In this document: piece by piece, positions 41,446-50,675 of the stretch | How the letters are laid out: each line of letters begins with the position of its first letter | How positions within the stretch are numbered: the first letter of the stretch is position 1 | Position numbers and translations under genes: made by a program | The notes under the pieces: model-generated | What the model was told of the DNA's origin: nothing | Database searches by the model: none | The model's input: only the letters and a program-made list of their open reading frames with translations | Assembly: GCA_025765615.1 (NCBI GenBank) | Contig: JAIVFJ010000392.1 | Coordinates: 1-50,675 of the forward strand | Length of the DNA stretch: 50,675 nucleotides | Origin: Zopfochytrium polystomum | Lineage: Eukaryota > Chytridiomycota > Chytridiomycetes > Chytridiales > Chytridiaceae | Reading direction: 5' to 3'

Positions 41446-42189
41446 ATGTCAACTCCGACTGTCGTTTTCATCACCGGCGCCAACAGCGGCATCGGCTTCG
41501 ACACCGCCGCTCTTCTCGCCTCGGCACCCGACGCCCGCTACCACGTCCTGCTGGGCGTCCGCTCCGTCGAAAAGGGCCAAAAGGCCGTCCAAGACATCCG
41601 CGCGCGCGGCTCAACCGCTCCGCTCACCCTCATTCGCATCGACGTCTCGGACCCAGCATCTGTCCGCGCCGCCGCCGATCACGTGGCCGCCCAGATCGGC
41701 CGCGTCGACGTCCTCGTCAACAACGCCGGCATCGTCGTCACGTCCGGCGACCTCGCGACCCAGCTGCGCGACACCTTCGCCACCAACTCGACCGGCCCCG
41801 CGATCGTCACCGACGCCTTTGTCCCGCTCCTCAAAAAGTCGGCGGACCCCCGTCTCCTCTACGTGTCCAGCGCGCTCGGCTCGATCGGCGACGCCGCGTC
41901 GTGGAGTTACGGGGTGTTCGCCCCCGCGTACCGCATGAGCAAGGCGGCCCTCAACATGCTGGCCGCGTACCACCACCGCGAGTTTGCTGAGTGGGGCTGC
42001 AAGGTGTGGACAATGTGCCCTGGCTACGTCGTCACAAACCTGACGGGCGAGGCGGACCGCGCAAACAGGGTTGCGCGCGGTGCCCTCAGCTCAGAGACGA
42101 GTGCTGCGACCATCGAGTCAGTCGTTCAAGGCAAGAGGGATGCCGACGTGGGCAAGTTTATCCACAAGGACGGGGTGTACGAGTGGTGA
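41446..42189 (+). CDS. Short-chain dehydrogenase/reductase (classical SDR), intact
   Basis: NAD(P)-dependent oxidoreductase of 247 residues without introns; substrate unknown. The Rossmann fold begins at once: TVVFITGANSGIGFDTAAL (TGxxxGIG, residues 10-17). Further motifs: VDVSDPAS-type DVSDP after the fourth strand, VLVNNAGIV (NNAG), VSSALGSIG (catalytic Ser) and YRMSKAALN (catalytic YxxxK), then CPGYVVTNL (PG motif after strand 6). Length and order match classical SDRs, possibly of the carbonyl-reductase/C-factor-like subgroup. The ATG follows a TATA box and a CA-rich leader. Three damaged copies on the opposite strand lie within 2.5 kb upstream. Confidence 0.92.
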   Translation: MSTPTVVFITGANSGIGFDTAALLASAPDARYHVLLGVRSVEKGQKAVQDIRARGSTAPLTLIRIDVSDPASVRAAADHVAAQIGRVDVLVNNAGIVVTSGDLATQLRDTFATNSTGPAIVTDAFVPLLKKSADPRLLYVSSALGSIGDAASWSYGVFAPAYRMSKAALNMLAAYHHREFAEWGCKVWTMCPGYVVTNLTGEADRANRVARGALSSETSAATIESVVQGKRDADVGKFIHKDGVYEW

Positions 42190-42631
42190 TGCTCTTGGTG
42201 TGTGTGTGTGTGTGTGTGATTCAAGCCGTTGGTCTCAACATGATTTCGGTTGCTCCCAATATGGTTGCGGACTTGGCACAGCCCCTCCTTTATTTTTCTT
42301 CATATAATTATTACACAGTTCCGACAGGCGCGGGGTTAGGGCGGAAGTAATAAAACGTTAGTTACTTTTTCCAAAACGGGTCGCTCAATTAGCAGACACT
42401 GTGCGTGCACTCCCCAAACTATTCCTCTTGGTTGTAGATTAAAGACACGCACGTCGCCCAAATTCGTCCCGCGTCCGCGGCGGTCGTGTGCGGCGGAAAA
42501 CTTCGAAGGCTAAGCGCAAAGGCGTCAGTAATATTTAAATCGCAACGAGATTGTTTCGTTTCACGCCGCCACTCTGAAACAGCCGCACTTCCCTGAGTAA
42601 TCTCAACCACCCAGCCTCAACTAAAACGACC

Positions 42632-43469
42632 ATGCTTCTTGCCAAGTCTGTCGTCTCTCTCCTCTTCATCGCAACCATTCTCATCGCTGCCGTATGGTCC
42701 GCCGTCGCCGATCCCAGCACTCCCGGCGGCAGCGGCGGCCGCAACCTCAGTGTAGGGTTATTGGTTTCCTCTGTCGCTCTGACCTTTCTTGACTTCCCCC
42801 CTCGCATCTCCTTCTTTCATCCAGACTTGCCCCCACCGCCCCCCCGAATTAGAGTACCGCAAAGTAAGGTCATCAATTGTGGTGTGCTTTCTTTCCCTTC
42901 CCGCACTGACCACTGTTTCGGCCACTTCGACTTTGTGCGCGGATCGCCCGTCCAGGAGGAGGTGAGGTCCGGTGATGGCGGGTCATCTCGCGATCAAACT
43001 TTTATGGCTATTTTGAGGCTAACTAGGCGCTCTTTCTAAGCGGAACGGTCCCGATCTCCGTCGCCGGAAGGACGTCAGTATCATGTCACCGCTTTAGCGT
43101 TCTTGACCTAACGACTTTGTTTTCCACAAAAAAAAAGGTCCAATTGAAGGTCCCAGGCGTAAGCATTTTATTTCCTTCCGTCCTATTTTCTGTTCCTTTT
43201 TCGACTTGCATGCCAACTCCGCCTCCAAATCCGTCCTGACCTATCACCCCGCGCCGGCGGTCCACTTCAACAATCCCCCCACCCCCCCGCACAACCCCAT
43301 CCCAGATCGAGAGAACGCCCGTCGAGAGCGCGAAAATCAGCGTGCTCGCTGGGAGCGAGAAAGTAAGTAACACCGAGCTCTGTAAACCGTTTTGCTGATA
43401 CCCTGCTTTCCCCTCAGACCGCCAGCCGCCTGAAAATGGGGGTGCGGGCAACGCTGCCCCGGCTGCCTG
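42632..43469 (+). CDS. Possible small secreted protein, four exons
   Basis: Exon 1 from 42632 gives a clear signal peptide (LLAKSVVSLLFIATILIAAV, then WSAVADPS) and a Gly/Ser stretch up to a GTAGGG donor near 42750. A short Pro-rich exon follows (about 42826-42865, DLPPPPPR-like) with GTAAGG donor. The third exon, roughly 43160-43362, is open through HANSASKSVLTYHPAPAVHF and ENARRERENQRARWEREN up to a GTAAGT donor. The last exon (43419-43469) follows CCCCTCAG with RQPPENGGAGNAAPAA and a stop. The final junction is phase-consistent and well supported; the inner junctions are approximate. No domain recognised; the charged C-terminus suggests a secreted peptide or effector-like product (inference). 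Confidence 0.4.
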
Positions 43470-43659
43470 ACTCAATGTTGCATCCCCGTGGTCGTCGGCC
43501 GAACAAGTCGGGGTGGTGCCGCTGTCGGTGGGGAGGGGGCTTTTTCAAAGCGCAACAAATATATAGTTCGCTTTACTGCACTACACTTGCCTATCAGCAA
43601 ATCAACAAACCTCGCTCATCATCACCGTGAATGCACGCCGTGCTTGTTCTTGCCTTGCA

Positions 43660-44688
43660 TCATTCGACTAGATTGCGCAGCACGCCGCACCAAAGACGAG
43701 CGAGGCGCTTGCTCGAAGATTGCTCGCCCAAGTCCGTTGGGCAAAAGCAGCCGCTACCGAGGGAAATCAGGTCGGTAGTGGCGTCGGCGGCATCGATGTT
43801 TGCCCGGGAATGGGTCACCAACAACAGGCGGTCGTGGTCAAGGAAGATAGTGCCAAGGTAGCCTCTTTCGTGCCGTGCTGTTGTCGCAGCCGTAAAGCGC
43901 GTCTCGCCGGCTGCTGCGGACAGCAAGTCACTCTTCGTTAAGGGGTTAGGGCGCTGGTGGGCGATGAAGAAGAGCATCTTGACGGGAAGATCCGGCAGCC
44001 CAGCGACTGCGGCTTCCACTCCTTCGAGCAGCGTGCATTCCGGCGGGTCCGGACTTTTCCGGATACAGAAGCGCAAATTCTGCGGAAACACAGATAGTTT
44101 ACAGCCGGTACCCACTGAATTTCGCGCGGATATTAACCAGATAGCGGTATCCGCCGGACATGAACCTTGGGGTGGTATTCTCTGGCATTCCAAAGCAGAT
44201 ACAGACCCTCCAATATCCGCTCCAAATCCGGCAGAGGTCATCCTTACTCAGAGCGGAATTTTCTCAAAAAACTGCTCCGCAACTGCCTTTGCAGTTACCC
44301 CAAAAACGCCCACCGTTCGTGAGGCCGTTGCTGGAGACGGAGGAGGCACCGTTATGGTCGGAAACACAGTCGTTGCGGCACCCGAGTGCGTCAGAACGTC
44401 AGCTTCGGTGCGCTTAACCAGGATCTTGATCGCCTTGGGGTCCTTTGACTTTGACATACTCGGAAGCGACAGAGGTGGCGGTCCTGAAAACCGAGGGGCG
44501 GGGTGCAAAGGTCTGGGAGCGAAGCGCCTGAAGAGAGTCCCTGCGTTTTTGCCAGGGGGGTTTTTGGAGCGGTCCGGAGAGATTGAGGGTCGTGAGAGCC
44601 TTGGAGGTATATTCTCGGGCAAAAGCCCTCCCCGCGCCTCCCTCAACCAACCTTCTCCTGAACAAGCGAGTACGTCGTCAGACAGCAT
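43660..44688 (-). other. Unresolved open frames (two minus, one plus)
   Basis: Minus strand: 44688-44248 (SKSKDPKAIKILVKRTEADV ... AVAEQFFEKIPL) and 44241-43660 (KMLFFIAHQRPNPLTKSDLL, GYLGTIFLDHDRLLLVTHSR). The first ends at TGA immediately before a GTAAGG donor-like site, so the two might be exons of one gene, but no good acceptor was found. A 246-codon plus-strand frame (43964-44704) overlaps both. No family recognised; at most one of these is real. Confidence 0.25.
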
Positions 44689-44699
44689 CTGTAAAACCC

Positions 44700-45705
44700 A
44701 TTAGCACACTTATCCGTCCAAAAATCGTTCCTTTGAATCCGCTCTCCTAGTCTCCTTTCCAAATGAACCAACACCTTGGAGCTCAAGAGCAAGAACCCGG
44801 GGGCGAAGGGGTGGAAGCCGACTGCGGCCGAGATCATCAAGCAGATTACGGATCAGCAGAAGCGGGTCGGGTTTACCCACGGCGATGTCCGACGCTGATA
44901 AGGTGCGCGTCGATCGCACAAAGCGGACGGAATCGGTAGGGATGGAGTGGGGGAGACTTGAGTTTTTCTTCTCTTTCTAAGGCTTTCCTCCCGTTCCCAG
45001 TGACGAACTCCAAGCGACAGCACCGTTCGGAAGGGCAGAGCCGACGTCGGCGAGCGCAATCCATCGTTGCCTCCGCGTATCCGACAGACCCAACCCATCC
45101 GGCCAACGACGGGGGCGCAGCTCTCACCGTGACATACACTCACAATCCCGCGCACGGTGATCGCCCCTTTGCCGCTCTGTATGGACGCGTTCTGCGCGGT
45201 ACTAGAGCATGCGCGGAAATGCGAGCGTGGGTAAAGGGGATTGTGGCGACAATTGCAGACGTCGAGGGCATACTGTATATGCCGATGTGGTCGCGGTGCC
45301 GGTCAGAAACGCCGCCCCTGGGCCACTTTAGTGCGACTAGCTTGCCATCGGCCAGAGGAGCTCCGGGTCGCAAGTCAGCACTGTACGGACACTGCCACCG
45401 TCAATGGGACGATGGCGGTGGGCTTTTCGCCTCACCCTCGTCCTTTCCTCCGCCGCCTTCTCCACCCACACCACTTAGACCATCTCCAGAGGGTGAGGAC
45501 GGGGGATGGCGCTTCGTAACCCTGAAGTTGGACATTGCGTCCGCCCGCCTGCTGACAAGTCTGGGAATGCGGGGCGGAGCGGGATCGCCTCCCGCACTGA
45601 ACCAGCGGCGGCGATGGCTCGGACTGCGAGGCTTTGTATGAAAAGGCAGGCTGATCCACACAATTAATAATTCACTTCACACAACACTTCACACAAAAAA
45701 CAAAG
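44700..45705. other. Intergenic; one possible plus-strand exon
   Basis: At 44776-44898 (+) the peptide KGWKPTAAEIIKQITDQQKR, then VGFTHGDVRR and a stop, looks like a conserved C-terminal exon, but no upstream exon was linked. The rest has no recognisable coding sequence. Confidence 0.25.
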
Positions 45706-46590
45706 ATGTCGACAAAGCCAGCTATCGCTTTCTTTGGCGCAACCGGCGGATGCACCGCGGCCGCGCTCGCCCTAGCGCTCGAAGCCGGCCACCCGGTCTC
45801 TGCGCGTGAGTACCTCCGCGCTCGCTCTCCCGCCTTTCGAATCCCGTTCCTAGCTCTTCCCACTCACAAACTCCTGCAATCCACAGTCGCACGAACACCC
45901 TCCAAGCTTCGCGACACGCTCACAAAGAACCACGGCGTCTCCGAATCCACCATTGACCACAACCTCGTCATCGTTCAAGGCGACGCCAAAGACGTCGCCG
46001 CCGTCCGCAAAACCCTCACCCCCAACAACCGCCTCGTCGAAATCATCATGAGCGGCGTCGGCGCCACCCCCGTAATGCAGGCGAGCCTCTCCCAGCCCGT
46101 TAGCCTCACCGACCCCTCCATCTGCGCCGACGTCGCCCGCACCGTCGTCCAGGCCCTCGCAGACCTGCATCCGGACGCCGGAGCGCGACGCCCGACTATG
46201 ATCGTCATCTCAACCACCGGCACCGACCTCAAGACGCCCGATGTTCCTTTCCTCGTCCGCGGCGTGTACCACTATTTCCTCGCCGTCCCGCACGTCGACA
46301 AGCGGCAGATGGAGGACACGGTCGTCGCTGCGTACAAGGACGGCGTTCTCGGGGGCTTTGTTGTCGTAAGGCCATCGCTGCTGGTCGACGGAGACTCCAA
46401 GGGTTCCGATAAGGTCCGCGCCGGGTGGGTTCCGGCGGACGGGGTCGACGTCGCCGGTGGAGATGACTCTGCCCGCGGTCCCGCCGTTGGGTATACCATC
46501 AGCAGGAAGGACGTGGGCCGCTGGGTTTTTGAAAACGTTATTCAAGGAAGTGGGCTGTGGGAGAACCGTTGCGTGTCCTTGACTTACTGA
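45706..46590 (+). CDS. NAD(P)-binding protein, NmrA/atypical SDR-like, two exons
   Basis: Exon 1 45706-45805 and exon 2 45887-46590 (267 residues after splicing). The 81-nt intron (GTGAGT ... CCACAG) is a multiple of three without a stop, so the unspliced frame is also open; splicing restores the expected AGHPVSALARTPSKLRD. Family features: IAFFGATGGCTAAALALALE (Rossmann GxxGxxG-like), ARTP after strand 2 (NADP-binding Arg), VIVQGDAKDV after strand 3, SGVGATP, MIVISTTGTD and VVVRPSLLVDGD. The classical YxxxK is not evident, as is usual for NmrA-like regulators and atypical reductases. Close relatives act as redox sensors or oxidoreductases; the substrate cannot be inferred. Cytosolic, no signal peptide. 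Confidence 0.85.
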   Translation: MSTKPAIAFFGATGGCTAAALALALEAGHPVSAREYLRARSPAFRIPFLALPTHKLLQSTVARTPSKLRDTLTKNHGVSESTIDHNLVIVQGDAKDVAAVRKTLTPNNRLVEIIMSGVGATPVMQASLSQPVSLTDPSICADVARTVVQALADLHPDAGARRPTMIVISTTGTDLKTPDVPFLVRGVYHYFLAVPHVDKRQMEDTVVAAYKDGVLGGFVVVRPSLLVDGDSKGSDKVRAGWVPADGVDVAGGDDSARGPAVGYTISRKDVGRWVFENVIQGSGLWENRCVSLTY

Positions 46591-46599
46591 ATGGCTCAC

Positions 46600-47725
46600 T
46601 TATAAGTTTGAACATTCACTTCTTAGTGCTTTTGCAAGCCGTCGCCTCCTAGCACCTTATTTTTTTCATGTCCCAAACTCCTGTTTTGTTCTGCCAAAGC
46701 CTCTTGAATAAACGCGAAGTGTTTCAGTTCCAATCCGCGAAGGAAAGGTCGGCGCCGCAACGGTTCGGCGTCGGGCTGAACGTATGTTGGGAGCGGCACG
46801 ATAAAATGAAAGAAAAATTGTTGATTGCTGTTGTAGTTACCATTAGGCAAAAGAACTTGGTGTGTAATTATCAAGAAAGTAAACCGCGAAAGGAAATGGA
46901 TTAAGTTGGGGTTGAGAGAAGTGCGTCTGCCAGGGTCCAAGGTCTTCGTTCCACTCGCCCTCTCCCTCTGTGCCGGAAATGAGTTGAGTCAAGAACCCTT
47001 CCCACTTGTCCCAGTCCGAATCATCAACATCTGTGTTGTGGATAAGGCTCCAGCCTTATAAATGGAGAGTCACCCGTCTTTGCTCCTCCTGGACGCTTGG
47101 CTACGTGCGCGATCGGTGTTCGAGTTGATTACGACCGGCGGCGAGACTGAACCCAGCAACGACCGAACGAGTCGAAGGATCCCGACAATGATAAACTCGA
47201 CGAACACTTCCGACGTCCTCTTCCAGTTATGCGCAGCCTCCTCCCGCTCCGCCGCCGCCGCCACGCTCTGGCTCCCACTGATCCTCCACCTCCCCGTCCC
47301 CGTCTCAAACATCGCCCAGCGCCAACCTCCCACAGCTGCCCGCACATCTCGCCATACGACGGCCGCCACCACCGCTCCGTCCGAACGTCACCACCAACTC
47401 CCCAAACATCCGCGCAGCCTCAACCCGCCGCGCGACAAGCACCGCCTCGCTCGGCCCCACCAACGCCGCCGCCGCGGCCCTGACTCCCCGGTCCCGCACC
47501 GTCCCGCCGCGGCGAAAGCCAGAAACGCCGCCTCAGAAGACACCAGCACCACCCCCCACAGGCATCCCCTCCCCGGCCTCCCGCCGCCCTCGCCGCGCCG
47601 CCCCCGCCGCACCCCTCATCCGCAATCGCCCCCGCCGCCGCCATCGCCGCCGCAAACGCCCGTCCACTGCAACCCCGTCCCCAACCCCAACCACCTCCCC
47701 GCAGCAAATCGCTCGCGGCAGCACC
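46600..47725. other. GC-rich region, no confident gene
   Basis: Long overlapping frames on both strands, explained by very high GC, are Pro/Arg-rich (+) or Gly/Arg-rich (-). A TTATAAAT element at 47056 precedes ATG 47062, but the downstream frame has no recognisable features. Confidence 0.35.
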
Positions 47726-47729
47726 CGCG

Positions 47730-48190
47730 TCAGCGTCCGCTCGCCAGAAACACCCCGGCCCCGTGGTCCAGGCAAAACGACGCCCTCCGCCACGCCTCCG
47801 GCACCCGCGCGGCCGCACCGGTTCGAACCGCCACCCCCTTGAGCGTCGTGGGGACCCACGTGGAGTCCGCCCAGGACTCAAAGCTGGCGAAGGTGCCGTT
47901 CGCAAGAATGTTCACTGCTAAAAATGGGGACCACACGAAAGGAGGGGAAAAAAAAAAAAAAAAGAAGAGTAAGCATCGTGGTGGGGAACGAACGAGACGA
48001 CTTTCAACTCACGGAAAGCGTAGCTGACCACGGAAACCGCGTTCAGGTCGATCTTGTCGATGCTGTTCTGCGGGCGACAGTACGGATCCCAGTTTGGCCA
48101 GTTCCCGATGACGCCGGGCTGCTTGAACGGCCTGTACGCGAAGGCGGTGGAGTTTTGGGTCGTGGGCCCCGCTGGTGCGCCTGCCACAGC
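47730..48190 (-). pseudogene. GH18 chitinase-like N-terminal fragment
   Basis: Minus strand, exon 48190-48013 contains YRPFKQPGVIGNWPNWDPYC and IDKIDLNAVSVVSYAF. An intron with GTGAGT donor (48012) and TTTTAGCAG acceptor (about 47915) leads to LNILANGTFASFESWADSTW. This matches the start of GH18 chitinases (first beta strand 'vvGYf.NW..y', then 'lthi.YAF.n...nG....d...D'). After SFESWADST the family pattern is lost and the frame continues as low-complexity sequence to a stop near 47730. The SIGG and DxxDxDxE catalytic motifs are absent. Most likely a truncated gene. Confidence 0.5.
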
Positions 48191-48719
48191 AGATCCAGCG
48201 CGTTGGAGATGGGTTGGGGTTAAGAGCTGAATTTGAGCACCAACGGTACCGTCGCGGTGTCCTGCACAGCGTTGAGGCCGATGCGGACCGAGCGAGATGA
48301 GCACGACGCCCATCACGGGCGACAGCTCTTACTGCTTCTAACCCCGCCGCTCGTCTGGGCTGCGCAAACTCTTTCCTGGCGGTTTATCCCTAGCTTTCTC
48401 GTTCCTGCCGCACGTCCTAAGGCTTTTCCCACGCCTGACCAGTTCTGATGGAAAAATAGGCACGACCGACTTCTACTGATGGATCTCTGACGGTTTCCCT
48501 CGACCACTTGAGCTCATCGGCGGAAGGGTCATCGGCACACCGCAGTATTCTCGGCTTCGACCCGCCGGGCATCGGCGCCACTTCCCACACGGCTTTGTGG
48601 CTCTGGCGAGCTCTTGAATGCATTGAGCCTTGCAGGACAAGAAAGTAACGAAGGAATAACTAATAAGTGATTCTCGCCACGTCCCACCGCGGTCCCAAAA
48701 AGAAACCCTCTAAACCCTG

Positions 48720-49207
48720 ATGGTGGACACTAGGACGCCAGTCTCGACGTTCCACACGGAAACGCTCAAGGAGGAATTGTACGGCTGGTGGAGACCTAAC
48801 CCTGAATGTGATCGGAGAATTCATCACCAGGAAGGCGTCCAACCGCCAATTTATGGAGTTGCCGAGATGCAAGACCGTGCTGGCAGCGACCGATGCGGAG
48901 TCCCTGCGGACCTGGAGTGGCCCTGGCTTGATTTGATCACAGTCGCAACAAACCGGCTGCAAAGACGTGGTCGAGAGGAAGCACTGGACAGTCTCAAGTG
49001 GTGGAGAGTGCGCGGTTCAGAGTCGGCGACATCTCTGAGAACTATACGAAGCGGTCTTTGTGGGAAAATTATGCGGTACTTGAATGGCGGCTTGTTAGAG
49101 GTTATAGGGTTCCGTTTGAAGTAGAGGCCGCGGCTGGCGACTCGTTATACTCGAAGCGATGGTGGGCGGAAGTGAGGCATCGGCCCATGAAGGTGGCTAT
49201 AAATTAG
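48720..49207 (+). pseudogene. Ankyrin-like 'WW' repeat family fragment
   Basis: Plus strand, three frames: IGEFITRKASNRQFMELPRC then KTVLAATDAESLRTWSG (48810-48930), RLQRRGREEALDSLKWWRVR (48960-49015) and FRVGDISENYTKRSLWENYA followed by VLEWRLVRGYRVPFE (49020-49125), ending at 49207. The spacing of Trp and the YTKR..ENYAVLEW pattern match the repeats at 37700-38160. No uninterrupted frame remains. Confidence 0.45.
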
Positions 49208-49374
49208 TGAATGACGCGCGTTAGCCGCGTCTCATGACTCAATAAAACCCGTGAAGCAAGGTGGCACAGTGCAGTACACACTGCCACTTGTCCTTTGTTT
49301 TGACGAACTGCTCGGCGCCAGCAGTTTGACCAACTCCTATTTGTCATTCGGCACTAGTTAATCTAGTGCATGAT

Positions 49375-49446
49375 TGCTGTATGGTGGAATCGAACCACCG
49401 TTTCCTCGGCCACAACGAGGCGTACTAACCACTATACGAATACAGC
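49375..49446 (-). tRNA. tRNA-His (anticodon GTG)
   Basis: Cloverleaf on the minus strand: acceptor GCTGTAT/ATACAGC, D loop TAGTGGTTAG, anticodon stem CCTCG/CGAGG with loop TTGTGGC, T arm GGTGG-TTCGATT-CCACC, discriminator A. No intron. As usual in eukaryotes, G-1 is not encoded and must be added. Confidence 0.95.
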
Positions 49447-50291
49447 GGTGGAATTGAAAGTCAACTTGGGTACACCATCGACATGGTGCCGGCTGCAGTG
49501 CGGCCAGGGAAGCTGTGTTTTGACAGATGGTGCTGTGCCACGCCGCGCACCTGCAAGTGTATCTCCGAACCCCTGCAGCTGACGCATCTGCGTAGGAGCA
49601 AAGTTGGAGGCCGGACGTGTTGAAAGACGATGAGCTTCTTGAGATCACGCCGCAACGTAATGGTAAGGTTGTGCATTTTCGACCAAAACCTTGATTGGAT
49701 ATTTGACTTGAAAAGTGCAGGGACTGCGAGCTTAAAAGGAAATGGCAGACCGCCATTTTTCGATGGAGAAAATCGCACCTTGGCGTCCTGGAGTCCCCTA
49801 GCCACAGGTACTTGGTCAGGCGTTGCCACCATCGAACAGCCTGCTTGATACTTTGCAGTTTTGGCGTAAGGTTTGCCATGGACGCGGAAACATGGCAGTG
49901 CGACTGAAGGTGGCTCGCGTACTCAGCTGATTGTACTCTTGTTCCTTATCCAGTGCGGGCCGGGGCGCTTTTCCAAACCCAAACCCAAGATAAATTTCTC
50001 GTATTTCTTGTCCAAGCGTCCCCAATTAACTTGGGGAAATGTTGAGCTTTGTCCTTCAAAGGAAGTATACAACTGGTGTTTTTTTTTGAGTGCCCCGATT
50101 TCTGTTCCAGCATTTAGCCGGGAAGCTCTCGCGAATCGGTTTCCTCTGGATTCGTCTCCAGGATGATCTCACAAACATCTGCCGAACTTTCGCTCACGTT
50201 AGGGTTCGGGGGTTGCGGTTCGGCGCTGATTCATCTCATTTTGGGTGATTCATTTCAACCTAACTTTAACAAAATTTTGTTCGAAGTTGGC
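49447..50291. other. Inter-tRNA region, no supported gene
   Basis: Low-scoring overlapping frames. A minus-strand frame crossing the tRNA-His gene is a shadow. Nothing recognisable. Confidence 0.4.
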
Positions 50292-50363
50292 AGCAGCGTA
50301 GTGTAGTGGAAGCACGTTGGGCTCATAACCCAAAGGTCGAACGATCGAAACGTTCCGCTGCTA
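50292..50363 (+). tRNA. Initiator tRNA-Met (anticodon CAT)
   Basis: Cloverleaf: acceptor AGCAGCG/CGCTGCT with A1-T72, D arm GTGT..GCAC, anticodon stem TTGGG/CCCAA with loop CTCATAA, T loop ATCGAAA (A54 and A60) and stem GAACG/CGTTC, final A. The A1:T72 pair and A54/A60 in place of T54/T60 are hallmarks of eukaryotic initiator tRNA. Confidence 0.93.
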
Positions 50364-50539
50364 GAAATATGTTTGAAATGTTACTTTTTTTCTCTTATCC
50401 TGCCAGTATTTCCACAAAGCGTGGTTTGTTCTTGCAAAGCGACGACGATTACAGCGGAACATTCCGAGCGACCTTCGCATTCCCTTTTCCTCCCTCGGCC
50501 CTTGATACCATTTATCCTGGGCGAAAGTTCTGCAAGTCG

Positions 50540-50675
50540 GGAAGGGGCCTTTCCTCAAGGCAGTCAGGGATTGATATTGATCTTCGCGACAGCGCCACGC
50601 GGGTCACGTTCCGCAGGCGGCGCGTCGTCTGTTGCATCGGGCTTGCTCGTCGTTGAATGTGACTTGGTAGGGCGG
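50540..50675 (-). pseudogene. Truncated paralogue of the membrane protein at 7937-8983
   Basis: Minus strand from the right edge: PPYQVTFNDEQARC, then a shortened and shifted segment, then NVTRVALSR, corresponding to PPYQVDFNDCQVRC and NVSRVALSR of the full gene (DNA at 8731-8950). The membrane segment between them is deleted. The copy may continue beyond the window. Confidence 0.65.

Noticed and set aside
47062..48027. 321-codon plus-strand frame after a TATA-like box
   Set aside because: Pro/Arg/His-rich throughout, no domain, overlaps the GH18-like fragment on the other strand; the GC bias suffices to explain it.
49358..49879. 173-codon minus-strand frame
   Set aside because: Runs through the tRNA-His gene and has no recognisable motif.

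Overview
The window looks like nuclear DNA of a zoosporic (chytrid-like) fungus. This is inferred from gene content and architecture; no species was assigned. Supporting evidence: short spliceosomal introns (about 45-100 nt, mostly GTGAGT/GTATGT-type donors), eukaryotic tRNAs including an initiator tRNA-Met, a secreted NodB-type chitin deacetylase, a GH18 chitinase relic, a Mediator subunit relic, a Rho GTPase relic, a Crypton-type tyrosine-recombinase transposon, and ankyrin-like proteins built on an 'AVLQWWKDSGL' repeat. Most of the unique DNA is GC-rich. Spacers carry many GA/CT, CA, TTG and poly-T tracts.

Layout. 1-1047: minus-strand chitin/polysaccharide deacetylase, 3' end cut off. 1050-3250: microsatellite-rich spacer with an inverted-repeat element. 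3309-6522: apparently intact three-exon Crypton. 6660-7190: MED10-like relic. 7937-8983: membrane protein with two hydrophobic-plus-beta modules (a truncated paralogue sits at the right edge). 9565-11160: LRR-type protein with frameshifts. 11418-13419: SANT-domain protein, duplicated and broken at 18916-20279. 15723-17606: conserved protein of unknown function with an embedded ubiquitin domain. 20293-20880: broken ankyrin-type gene. 21234-21491: Tc1/mariner-like MITE. 22361-23620: secreted A1-family aspartic protease with an altered active site. 24456-24865: small hypothetical gene.

25250-36260 is mostly a graveyard of metabolic and signalling genes: AKR7-type aldo/keto reductase, monocarboxylate-type MFS transporter, dienelactone hydrolase, GH3 beta-glucosidase and Rho GTPase. 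It also holds tRNA-Ile(AAT) and an odd tRNA-like sequence. 36506-38705: ankyrin-like gene ending in RNA polymerase II CTD-like YSPTSP repeats. 39053-42189: an intact short-chain dehydrogenase next to three decayed copies. 42632-43469: possible small secreted multi-exon protein. 45706-46590: NAD(P)-binding (NmrA/atypical SDR-like) gene with an in-frame 81-nt intron. 47730-49207: GH18 and ankyrin relics. 49375-50363: tRNA-His(GTG) and initiator tRNA-Met.

There is no operon logic. The window reads as a birth-and-death landscape, with tandem and dispersed duplicates (SDR, SANT, ankyrin, membrane protein), mobile elements, and many copies disabled by single-base indels. Intact genes are secretory or cell-wall related, oxidoreductases, and chromatin or ubiquitin related. 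Nothing here forms an obvious defence or biosynthetic system. The most unusual items are the intact Crypton, the ankyrin-CTD fusion, the embedded ubiquitin domain, and the SDR cluster.
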